This document shows positions 12,701 through 21,691 of a DNA stretch of 64,000 bases, piece after piece. Made by a program: the position numbers and the translations under genes. Position 1 is the stretch's first letter. Each line of letters opens with the position of its first letter. The notes under the pieces were generated by a model. It was not told the DNA's origin. It did no database searches and saw only the letters and a list, made by a program, of their open reading frames with translations. The stretch is taken from assembly GCA_028829895.1 (NCBI GenBank), contig CM054179.1:54721391-54785390 (forward strand). The letters run 5' to 3'. The DNA is from Sinotaia quadrata (Eukaryota > Mollusca > Gastropoda > Architaenioglossa > Viviparidae).

Positions 12701-15700
12701 ATTTTTGTGATCTTAGTTTCATTGTAAATTTGCATATCTTTTTAAACTCATTTCAGGTGTGATTTTAATTTGTACCTTTTAATATTTTTATTTTTAATAT
12801 GGGTGCTATCACTCTAAGGAAAGTTCATGTTCAGATTTTACAGGTAATTATTTTTTTTTTTAAATTACTTTTAAATGTCTTTAAAAATTTAAATACTAAT
12901 TGTATCATCAGAATCTTGGTTATAATTTTTTTCTCATTATTTAGTGCATTGCTAATCACTCAATGTTCACAATATAGGTCTGGAATTTTATAAAATTTGG
13001 TCTGGAAAAGGTCTGGAAAATCATTTTATCCTTGTGGCAGGAACCACGTATCTTAAATAAATATGTTATGGCTAATATTAAAGATTTGTGAACAGGTGTA
13101 TCAGTAATTTTTAGGGAATGTGAACAGGTGTTTCAGTAATATTAAGAATATATGAACAAGTATTTCAGTTTATTTCAGCAATATTAAGAGTATGTGAACA
13201 GATGTATCAGCAGCATACCTGTTGCAGTAAATTTTTGTAGGTATATAACTGAGTGCTTTTACATCACTAAGTCCGTGATGGGATGGATGCATTTGCATTA
13301 ATATGTGTGACAAATCCAGTTTGATAAATGTTTTTTAAATTTAATCTTCTTTTGGTGTTTTTGGTACACACACATACACATGCACGCAATACACATATAT
13401 GCACAATCAACCACTCATGCGTACATACACTTTGTTCGTTGGATTATATAATATTCAGTTTCTGATAAATTTCTAATTGATATTGCTTACTGAAATAGAT
13501 CTCATTGAAATTTCAGAAGAAAAAGAAGAAAAACAAAGAAAAGAACAAAATTCAACAAGACAATTTAACAGATATGACCTCAGGTATTTCTGAAACAGCA
13601 TCAGTTGATTCCCAAAGAAGAAAAGAAAAGAAGAAGAAACGAAAAGATAAAAAACCAACTCAAAAGTCAATTGATGAGGTGGCAGAGAATTTCAAACCAT
13701 ATGATTACTCTGTTACTGACAAATCCAGTTTCACAGGTACTTTTGCCTTCTGTTTATGAAATGTAAAGATTAGACAATTTCTTTGATTTTTTTTTTGTTT
13801 CTCTTTTCATTGCTAATAATCACCTCCCTTCTCTTTTTTTTCATTGTACAAGGCTTTACTTTCCATACCATACTTGCTTATTAATTGTTCAGCATGCAGG
13901 GATTAAGCCACTTTCACAGAATCCAGTTGATCTCTTCTTGTTCATCATTAAAAGGGTTACACTGCAATTAATGGTAGCTGTATATGATTGTGAAATACTC
14001 TGATGAATTTGTCTAAACTCTGATGTCTTTGCTCTGGTTATATTTGTCTTTGTTTATGATAATGATTAATTAATTAAATGCCTCTTTCTTATTTTATTAA
14101 TGCATATTTACTTTTTCAATTTAAGGTGAAAAAAAGAAAAAAACTCAGCATGATGTGTACAATCCCAGTTTTCATGACAATAAAGCCAAACAGAGGAAGG
14201 TTGGTACACACTTTCCCCATATATTTTTAAGCTTTATGATTGTGTACAACCCCACCTTTCATGACAATAAAATCAAGCAGAGGGAGATTCGTACACACTA
14301 TCCCCATATATTTTTTAAGTTTTATGATTGTGTGTAACCCCACCTTTCATGGCAGTAAAGTTAAGCAGAGGAAGATTCATACACACTATCCCTAGTATAT
14401 TTTTTAATTTCATGATGGTGCACTATTCTTGAGCGATTGTAACACTGCCTGAAAACCTTTACTATGACATTTCAGATTTGATACCAACAAATATTATGTT
14501 TTAATGTTAGTGTATAGAAGTATATAATACCTCCATTTTTTGGTGTACATAACAATTCAGATGACATCGGTTCTTTGCAGTTTGACATGAGAAGACCTCT
14601 CTAACACATGCTTGCTGAAGTCCTGGTCTGGGGTTGACCATTATTTTACATAGCAATATTGTCAGTTCACTAGGTTCTTGAGTCCAGATTTTTAACATTA
14701 ATGGAAGAAATTACATAACACTTTTTGTAACAAAATAATTTAAATAATAATTTTATCCTTGGAGAGTATATGTCAAGGCTTCTAAATCTAGATTTTATTG
14801 GGTATTTGGCATGCACTGAGTCTGGTTTGATTTCCTGCAAACTATGAGCATTTTTTTTTCCCCATAGTAGAATTTTAATCCATACAACACAACCTCTGTA
14901 ATCCAAACTTTAAAAGGATGTGGGGTGTTTGGATTAACATTATTCATATTGTGGATGTCTAAATACAACTCTAATACAGTTTAAATATCTGAATTATTTT
15001 ATTGTGTTGTTATTAATGAATACATATAGATATTTTATTGAATAAAGAACCATGCTTACTTAAGTAATTTGCATTTAAGGGATAAAATGACTGTTCTCTG
15101 TTAACACACTATTGATAGTGCTCATGTCTTCAGTTTTATCATCATGTTGATTGGACTGTTTTCCTCAAATTTAAAAATAAATGTATACAATCAATAATGT
15201 ATACAAGTCATGCATAGATACATTATATTAGAGTGACGAGCACACAGCCTCATCATCAAAACTAACAACATAGATAACACTCCTGTATTTTCTATAGTGT
15301 ATATTTAGAATTTTTTCATAGGTTTACTGATTATGATAAAATAAAAACAGAGAAATAGTCATTACCACACTAACGGTATACTTCTGATTTAATTATTGCA
15401 TTCAGATGAAAAATAGGTGTAGTTTTGCATCGAAGCTACTGATGTATTCATTAAATCAAAGTGAAAACCAGAAATAAAGTGACAAAAATAGCTATGGTTT
15501 TGCATCAGGCTAACAGAATACTATTGATGAACTCATTAAATCAAAGTGAAAATCGGAAATAAGGTGACAAAAACAGAAATAGCCTTTCACCAAACTAACC
15601 AAATACTACTGACTGCAATCATGAAGAGAGCTAAAGTATAAAACTACCAGGTTCGTGCTGACTGATTAGATTACTGAGATGGCAGTATATAGGAGGCTGC

Positions 15701-15975
15701 TCTGTTTTGATGTATATTTGGGTACATGCTGACTTATTAGATTACTGAGATGGCTGCATACAGGCAGATTACTCTGTATTGATATATATTCAGGTTCAAA
15801 ATATACAGAATTAATATATCTATCAATTCTATGAAAATTTTTTGTATTTATTAAAATGTTTCTTTCTTATTTAATGAGTACTTTGTTTTTGCAGGGAAAG
15901 AAAAATAAATTTGGTGCCAAACAGAGAAAGAGTTTGACCTTCAAGGCCAGCTCGGAAGGGAAGGGCAAGCGATGA
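3595..15975 (+). CDS. EXOSC10: EXOSC10/Rrp6 exosome exoribonuclease, 3' half, ten spliced exons
   Basis: EXOSC10 (yeast Rrp6) is the nuclear-exosome-associated DEDD-type 3'-5' exoribonuclease that trims and degrades rRNA, snoRNA and other nuclear RNAs. The window holds the HRDC domain (YVLPNHMLLQIAEILP, then ACCNPIPPLVRQ), a linker with the family-like CPHDLSH and FVNPFLK motifs, and the Lys-rich C-terminal tail with FKPYDYS, which is characteristic of animal EXOSC10. Exons: 3595-3757, 5327-5459, 6954-7051, 8461-8535, 8721-8789, 10151-10241, 10891-11030, 13517-13736, 14126-14199, 15895-15975. All junction phases agree and the joined frame is open to TGA at 15973. The exonuclease-domain exons are absent from 1-3594, so they lie upstream of the window. 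The tail has several Lys-rich tracts that resemble nuclear-localisation or RNA-contact basic patches (inference). No break is seen. Confidence 0.93.
4010..4845. repeat. Degenerate GACTGATGTATCTGTGACAG-type array
   Basis: About 30 diverged units of roughly 20-30 bp around the core GTGACAGTAACAAGACTGAT. From about 4480 they become a more regular dimer with ACATGTCTGTGACAGCAACA. It lies in the EXOSC10 intron after the HRDC exon. Minus-strand open frames here are by-products. Confidence 0.85.
5327..5459 (+). CDS. EXOSC10: EXOSC10 exon, post-HRDC linker
   Basis: Acceptor TCTTTCAG, donor CAG|gtagtg; phase 0 to phase 1. It encodes a linker with CPHDLSH, matching the GPHDCSH region of vertebrate EXOSC10. 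The frame stays open past the donor for about 150 bases, but the homology ends at the donor. Confidence 0.85.
5600..6230. repeat. Highly degenerate repeats in an EXOSC10 intron
   Basis: Diverged units of about 60 bp around TTAGTTTATGGATATTTAAT and TTATGTTTTGCATGTT are still recognisable. Several contain TTTTCTCTTAG-like acceptor look-alikes. No coding content. Confidence 0.55.
6954..7051 (+). CDS. EXOSC10: EXOSC10 linker exon with a donor repeated downstream
   Basis: Acceptor ATTTTCAG, donor AATAAG|gtagac; phase 1 to 0. An alternative acceptor at 6919 would put the sequence in a frame that meets a stop (TAA) at the exon end, so the start at 6954 is preferred. It encodes a Ser- and Gly-containing linker ending SLQALAANK. 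The last 12 bases and the donor are repeated about ten times downstream. Confidence 0.8.
7040..7480 (+). repeat. 43-bp array made from an exon end plus 5' splice site
   Basis: Units start with GCTGCTAATAAGGTAGACAA at 7040, 7083, 7126, 7169, 7212, 7255, 7298, 7341 and 7384, then decay. The first unit is the real end of exon 6954-7051 and its donor. Copies two to four read AAGATAGAC (donor GT lost). Copies five to nine read AAGGTAGAC (GT kept). Confidence 0.95.
7660..8120. other. Less AT-rich block in an EXOSC10 intron, unassigned
   Basis: A non-repetitive block differs in texture from its surroundings and begins TGTCACAACCCC, which resembles the start of some gypsy-type LTRs. No matching end, tRNA primer site or coding frame was found, so a transposon origin is only a possibility. 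Confidence 0.2.
8461..8535 (+). CDS. EXOSC10: EXOSC10 exon with FVNPFLK motif
   Basis: Acceptor TTTACAG, donor AAG|gtgtgt; 25 codons, phase 0 to 0. It encodes KVADMIRCSFVNPFLK, which aligns with the AQNIMESFENPFRMF stretch of vertebrate EXOSC10. Confidence 0.87.
8721..8789 (+). CDS. EXOSC10: EXOSC10 short linker exon
   Basis: Acceptor TTGTTTCAG, donor GAG|gtataa; 23 codons, phase 0 to 0. It continues the F-L-K-Y-F-P-K motif started in the previous exon. No catalytic residue lies here. Confidence 0.84.
9130..10115. repeat. Cluster of three arrays before EXOSC10 exon 10151
   Basis: At 9130-9360 there are diverged units of TTATAGAGAGTATTAGGCTA. At 9660-10000 there are 25-bp TACTTTGACTAAACACTAAT units; one longer block of about 120 bp containing a TATACTACTATATAC segment is repeated twice. 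At 10010-10115 two copies occur of a block with TTTGATGATATTTAGTGTAC. Confidence 0.8.
10151..10241 (+). CDS. EXOSC10: EXOSC10 linker exon
   Basis: Acceptor CTGTGTAG, donor TTTG|gtgagt; phase 0 to 1. It encodes a Lys- and Glu-rich segment with SWRLKQN, similar to the SNRWKLAQ stretch of vertebrate EXOSC10. Confidence 0.84.
10891..11030 (+). CDS. EXOSC10: EXOSC10 low-complexity linker exon
   Basis: Acceptor TTGGGCAG, donor CAACAG|gtatat; phase 1 to 0. The frame fixed by both neighbours gives a Pro/Ser/Thr-rich stretch followed by an acidic run ending VSLRQQ. A different frame is longer on its own but disagrees with the phases. Confidence 0.82.
11566..11760 (-). pseudogene. Decayed transposase N-terminus, possibly piggyBac-like
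   Basis: A minus-strand frame (start codon about 11703) encodes MDFLELLSDNEEFNGFKLSD and then SDISVSSVHK before a stop. A neighbouring frame just downstream continues with the acidic SASDSEDIEEE. An acidic N-terminus with D-F-x-x-F and S-D-I-x-V-S-S-V resembles piggyBac-derived transposases (PGBD4-like), as remembered. The frame is broken and no catalytic core or TTAA-flanked termini were identified. It sits in the EXOSC10 intron 11031-13516, against the gene's direction. Confidence 0.35.
13085..13215. repeat. Short AACAGGTGTATCAGTAATAT array
   Basis: Four diverged units of roughly 35-45 bp contain GTGAACAGGTGTTTCAGTAA, about 300 bp before the acceptor of exon 13517. Each holds CAGGTG and TTTCAG, so it offers both donor-like and acceptor-like strings. 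Confidence 0.7.
13517..13736 (+). CDS. EXOSC10: EXOSC10 exon, basic tail and FKPYDYS motif
   Basis: Acceptor AATTTCAG, donor TCACAG|gtactt; phase 0 to 1. It encodes two Lys-rich tracts and then FKPYDYSVTDKSSF, the counterpart of the F-x-PYDYS-x-x-D-F motif near the EXOSC10 C-terminus. Confidence 0.9.
14126..14199 (+). CDS. EXOSC10: EXOSC10 penultimate exon, donor repeated downstream
   Basis: Acceptor TTTAAG, donor AGGAAG|gttggt; phase 1 to 0. It encodes VYNPSFHDNKAKQRK after a Lys run. The final 45 or so bases and the donor recur twice in the next 200 bases with the GT changed to AT. Confidence 0.85.
14140..14400 (+). repeat. 85-bp array of exon end plus decayed donors
   Basis: Three units. 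Unit one is the exon 14126-14199 end plus its intron start. Units two and three repeat CACCTTTCATGACAATAAA and the CAGAGG stretch, but read GGAGATTC and GGAAGATTC where the donor GTTGG stood, so the GT is lost. Confidence 0.92.
15380..15800. repeat. Two small tandem duplications in the last EXOSC10 intron
   Basis: About 15410-15590 holds two copies of a block with CATTAAATCAAAGTGAAAA. About 15650-15800 holds two copies of a block with TTAGATTACTGAGATGGC. Both pairs are diverged. The donor and acceptor of the intron are not included. Confidence 0.75.
15895..15975 (+). CDS. EXOSC10: EXOSC10 last exon
   Basis: Acceptor TTTTTGCAG. It encodes 26 residues rich in Lys and Arg (GKKNKFGAKQRKSLTF) and ends with TGA at 15973-15975. 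This corresponds to the basic extreme C-terminus of animal EXOSC10. Confidence 0.88.
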   Translation, partial: GKKNKFGAKQRKSLTFKASSEGKGKR

Positions 15976-16353
15976 TCATTGCACACTGGTCTTTAGTTGT
16001 TGATTGTGGCCATTGGATTTAACTGAATATCAACTTCTTGTTTTACAAGCCTGATTACAGTTGAAGATCACTTTTCATATTAAATCCATCTATGAATATT
16101 AAAGAAATGACAGTGCAAGACTATTGTTCTAATTTGAAAGAAAAAAATGACAACAAAAATGTAAATGAATATGCTTTATTAGCCAAATACGATTCGAACG
16201 TGGTGATAATTTTTAGTGAAGCCAGTTTTTTCCATTTTTAAGATTGGCAAGAAAAGTAAATATATAAGTTTACTTACTCTGTATTTTGCTAATATGTACA
16301 TAGACAGTTTGTTTTTAATACAGATCTAACTTGTGCTTAGATCTAATACAGAT

Positions 16354-16359
16354 AATAAA
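16354..16359 (+). terminator. Possible EXOSC10 polyadenylation signal
   Basis: AATAAA lies 379 bases after the stop, with GT-rich sequence (TTTTTTTGTGTGTGG) about 15 bases downstream. A second AATAAA is at 16466-16471. The first is the better candidate because of the GT-rich element. Transcript ends would decide. Confidence 0.5.
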
Positions 16360-16599
16360 TATATTGAACATTTTTTTGTGTGTGGATTTGTTTTCTTTCA
16401 TTACATTTACTGTCCGAATGAATCCTACACCAGTCTTAAGTTTTATATTTGTTTTGACATCGCATAATAAACCATCATTTCTAGATATGCTTTATAACAA
16501 GGATAGTCTGAAACTCTTTGATGCTATGGCAACTGTGGCTGGACAACATGTACCAGCACTGCATAATCCTGGCAACCAGGTTGGTTGGTGACTTTTATG

Positions 16600-18291
16600 G
16601 TTGTAAGGGAGAAAATTTTAATTGTACATTTGAAAAGAAAAATTCTTATTCTGTGGTTTTGCCTTAATGAAATGTAAATAATGATACCTAGTGGGAGAAA
16701 CTCTTTAGTTTGAAATTAGTTTTATCATTTCTCTGAAAGAGTAGTTGTATAAAGTTAGCACCATTACTTAAAGACGAATGCAAGAGTTATATTTGTCATT
16801 TTGTTTGCAATATTGCCTGTAACGTTCCTATCTTTTTAATTAGTTTGTATAAAGTCTCTAGTGCATTTTATGCTTAAGTATTGTAAAGCGCTTACAGTTT
16901 TTATACGAATAAGCACTTGAGCAAACAGCCACCATTATTAAAAATTAAACGCTGTTGGCCAACACTGAAGGTCAATGAAGTGTTTAAATTTTAAACGAGC
17001 AATTTTGGATACCGATTAAAATACCTGTAAACTTGGCATAATACTCGACATAGACTGAAGATCGCCTAGGTGCTTCATTTTGATGCTACCACATTGGGTA
17101 CAGCTTCAATGAAAACTCTTTGATGCTAGATATTGATAAAAAGTCGACTTTATGCATAATTTCTTAATAGAGTAATCTGGTACACTATGACAAGAAAACC
17201 ATGAGGCTAACCATGACCTAAGGTGCCAGTATTTTCAAAATTTACTGTGGAAAGAAAAAATACATGATGAATAATTTTATAAGAAATGTATGTATGTATA
17301 TTAATGTTGTGGCAATGTGACGTGCTGAAAAGATGGGATGGGATAATAGCAGTTGTAACAGAAGATGATTTGAAAATTCCTTTATTGGTGTGGTCGACTC
17401 CTGTTACTAAATAGGCGACTAAGCTGTAGTAATCGAGGACATAGCTGGAGATTCCGTGGTTATTCTTGTCGGCTAACAATCGAGAAATGAATACATTTAA
17501 AATGTATTGTTTGTAGATATTGAATTGGTCATCAATTTCTATGCCTGGATATAGAAAATAATTAACTAACTAGGTTCTGTTGCTGGTTCTTCACATGGTC
17601 TTTTAGTTAACTGAGTTGTTTCCTGTTCTTCACAGTTCTCGTAGTTAACTGAGTTGTTTCTTGTTCTTCACAGGTCTCGTAGTTAACTGAAATGTTTCTT
17701 GTTCTTTACAGGTCTCGTAGTTAACTGAGTTGTTTCCTGTTCTTCACAGGTCTCATAGTTAACTGATATCTGATTCTTGTTCTTCACAGGTCTCGTAGTT
17801 AACTGAGTTGTTTCCTGTTCTTCACAGGTCTCGTAGTTAACTGAGTTGTTTCCTGTTCTTCACAGGTCTCGTAGTTAACTGAGTTGTTTCCTGCTCTTCA
17901 CAGGTCTCGTAGTTAACCAAGATCAGATTCTTGTTCTTCACAGGTCTCGTAGTTAACCAAGATCAGATTCTTGTTCTTCACAGGTCTCGTAGTTAACCAA
18001 GATCAGATTCTTGTTCTTCACAGGTCTAGTTTTAAGAAGGTCAAACTGAGTAGCGAGAGTTATGTAATAAGATTATATTTCATTAAAGATCGCTATTGTT
18101 AATAGAATGGCATGCTAAGTTTGGACACTGTGAATAGCTGCATTCGACACGGTCCGGCAAATGTTGTGTAAGACGGCTTGCCGTGGAGAACTCTGCTACG
18201 TAATTGCACGGGAGAGATGATACCCGCACGTGCCTAGTAAAATTCTAAAGAATTAACTAACTTATTAATTAACTTTAGAGAGAGATAGAAA

Positions 18292-18326
<35 letters not shown>

Positions 18327-19000
18327 ACAGAAATGTGAATTTGAGAGAGTTAGAGAGAAGTATACAGATATATGTACAGGCACATTACTCGGACATTATT
18401 TACTTTATGACTTAAATTAATTTTGATTAGTAGGAGTGGTATAATTAATTAATTTTGATAAACGTTGTATGGGTGGGTAGGAAAAGGTGATTTAGAATGA
18501 AGTCCACAAACCACTTAATAATTTTACATTAGTAATGTATTTATATTTATACACTGGCCTCAGTGTAGAAGTAAGCGACAGCAGCTGGATAGTTGTTGCT
18601 GTATATGATAACAGCATTGCTGACCCTAACAGAAAGCCATTATTCATTGTGATGTGTCATCATGTCACTCGATGTCATTACGAGAACAATTACCTCTCTT
18701 TCAAATACAGTTCTTGGAACTAGAAATTAACAGTAACCTTCATGTTCCATTACATAGTTACTGGGCGTTGTATCCAGTTTACGTTAAATATTAAAAATTA
18801 AACAAGACTGAGGACAGAATGGGACAGCAAAAAACAAAATCTATCCTTACTTTGAAAGTAAAGAAACTAAGGTATGGAATTAAAAGTCATTCTTCATTAG
18901 CAACTCATTCTAACATTGGATGACTGAAATAGCGCCGTCATAAGAATGACTAGCAATTCAAAGGTTTACTTTAAGGATTTTCTTAGTTAAACAAGTTAAA
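16600..19000. other. Intergenic region between EXOSC10 and peroxidase genes
   Basis: The two genes converge here. Apart from the 17575-18030 array and a TG/GA run at 18294-18325, I see no supported gene. A somewhat GC-richer stretch at 18120-18240 is unassigned. Confidence 0.6.
17575..18030 (+). repeat. 37-39-bp array containing an acceptor-like TTCTTCACAG
   Basis: About 12 units of TTCTTCACAGGTCTCGTAGT plus TAACTGAGTTGTTTC; the last few switch to TAACCAAGATCAGATTC. Each has a pyrimidine-rich run and CAG on the plus strand, like a 3' splice site, and the last leads into an open stretch from 18023. No exon is recognised there. Confidence 0.88.
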
Positions 19001-19014
19001 GGCTGCATATAGGC

Positions 19015-19020
19015 TTTATT
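19015..19020 (-). terminator. Possible peroxidase polyadenylation signal
   Basis: TTTATT on the plus strand (AATAAA on the gene strand) lies about 250 bases after the likely stop. Another lies near 19174. Choice between them is not possible from sequence. Confidence 0.35.
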
Positions 19021-19265
19021 GTGCTACGCCTTCCGTTTTCCAGCTTTTACAATTCATTTCCTTTTCTTTTCTCACAATAATGAATCATCAGAAAGAACAA
19101 TCTATTCCTTTTCACTCACTGAAAATAGAAAGAAGGGTAATTTATGACGCTTTAAGCTGGAAACATCTGATTTTATTTACACATGTATTCTACAGCCAAT
19201 TTCGACAACAAATTTCCACATGCTGTACAAACGGCAGGAGTTACTCTTCACCCAGTTTCAAATTC

Positions 19266-19328
19266 TTAATAAACTTTTCTACTGACAAGCCAGTCTTGCG
19301 AACCTCGATACAGCTCTTCGATGGGTTG
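19266..19328 (-). CDS. Peroxidase probable last exon
   Basis: Acceptor ATTTGCAG. In the phase set by exon 19704-19772 it reads [20 protein letters not shown] and then TAA. Another frame is open further ([13 protein letters not shown] onward), so the true C-terminus is uncertain. Confidence 0.55.
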   Translation of the reverse strand, partial: QPIEELYRGSQDWLVSRKVY

Positions 19329-21635
19329 CTGCAAATAAAAAAATATTTTAAAAAATAGTGTTGTTATAGACTTTCAGTAATTTAATAGGTTGAAGTTATA
19401 AAACAATTGATTAAAAATAATAAAACTTAAAATAATAGAAATGAATTCAGGTTAATTTTAATAGAGAACAGTTGTGTAATTAACGGTTTACATTTAATAA
19501 CAACTTTGTATATGTCCATCCATCCATCCAATCAGCCAGCCACCCAACCTGCTTACCACGTGTACAAAGACCTTTGATATTTGCATGATTTGTTCACACA
19601 CAAGCAGACGTTTCGTTCAGGACATTGAACAGGGATTGTCGATATCTCCAATCACCTACAGGTATTCTTTCATCCATCCATCCATCTATCCTTGTTTTCT
19701 TACCTTGAGCTTGGAATCAGGAATACATTTCGCTGCACTGTTGTCATCCCCGTTGTCAAGCACAACACGTGACTAAACGTCATTTTCATAATTTCATTTA
19801 TCTGAGCTGGAAAAGGTAAAGAAATAAGGAGTGGTGATTATAGGTAGGTAGGTAGGGGTGTGTGTGTGTGTGTGAAGGAGAGAGAGTAAGCAGTCCGCAA
19901 TAGAAATTTTTTTCAAAAATCTTTCTGTCTTTCTCTTATCATTATGCTCACCTATGTCGGGGTTAATTATCTTGTTTATTATCATCATACTTACCTTGTC
20001 AGGTTAATTCTCTTGTTTATTATCATCATACTTACCTTGTCAGATTAATTCTCTTGTTTTTTTTCTAAGTATCACCATGCATATCTATGTCGGATTAATT
20101 CGCTTGTTTTTTTTCTAAATATGATTATCACCATGCTTACCTATGTCGGATTAATTCGCTTGTTTTTTTTCTAAATATGATTATCACCATGCTTACCTAT
20201 GCCGGATTAATTCGCTTGCTTTTTCTAAATATGATTATCACCATGCTTAACTATGTCAATATTATTACTCAGTTTAACTGCTAAATAGTATTGTGTTTCT
20301 GCTGGATAGCTAGACATGTTTTGCTTCTCCGTATCGTGATTGTCTCACCTTGATCACAGATGATTATATCTCGTTTATTTCAACTGTTTCTCTCGAAAAG
20401 GGATTATCTCCTAGAAGAAAACTGACTATATCTCGATTATCTCAACTGTTTCCTCTCAAAATGTGAGTGATTCAACTTGCTTAATATATATCTATTCAGT
20501 TATCTCATTATGTTTATTTCTGTATGTTTATAATATAATTATTTCCATTATCACTGATTTATACTGTCCCAGTGTATCACAAACATAACTTATCTTTGTC
20601 ATGATTGTCTCACTTTGTTTAATTTTTATCATTGTTATAACATATTTATTTATATCAAGTCATGATTGTATCACCTTAATTTTATCATTGTTATAACATA
20701 TTTATTTATATCAAATATCAATTGTCTCACTTTGTTTAATTTTATCATTGTTATAACATATTTATTTATATCAAGTCATGATTGTATCACCTTGATTAGT
20801 TTTATCATTGTTATAACATATTTATTTATATCAAATATCAATTGTCTCACTTTGTTTAATTTTATCATTGTTATAACATATTTATTTATATCAAATATCA
20901 ATTGTCTCACCTTGTTTAACTATATCAAGGCGGTTTCCTTTATTCTCAAAGAAATACCTGTCTCCAACTTTGAGCCTCTGGAACTGTAGACCAATCAGGT
21001 GACTGAAAGTCTCACCAATGATTCCACCGTCATGAGGTGGTTCTGAAAGTCCTCCTGAATACAGGTCTATGTCGTCAACGTGACTAGAATAGTAAAATAT
21101 GAGGTGTGAAGATTTTCTTAGTGTGAATCAAATGAATTTGGAACAATAAAATATGCCATTTTTTTTCATAGGGTGAGTCAGATGTGCATAGAGTGAAACA
21201 CGTGTAACGTTTTCATAGTGTTGCTCAAAAGTGTTTAAATACTGAAATACGTGTTCTCAAAGTGTGAATCAAACGTGCCTTGAGCAATAAAAACGAGGGG
21301 CGTTTTCACGGAACAATGACTTACATTTAGTGTTTTCAAAACGTGAACCAAACATGGCTGAATGGTAATCAAACGTGTCTGGAAGATCGAAATTTAAGAA
21401 ATATGTTTGTAATATGAATCAAATGTGACATGAACAATATAAATGTTCTTAATGTTTCCAGTGGCGAACCAACAACATTATTACTTTCGTTATCAACTGC
21501 AATAATATCTCATCATCCCTAACAGTTTCTTTGTTAATCATTTACAATCATATTTTCTCATAATTGCAGTAGTTATTGCATGGGTATTAAAATTAAACAC
21601 AATGAGCATGCGCGTACACATGCTGACACACACAC

Positions 21636-21691
<56 letters not shown>

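Noticed and set aside
16331..16591. 86-residue frame after EXOSC10 stop
   Set aside because: Lies in the likely 3' UTR, overlaps the polyadenylation signal, no family match.
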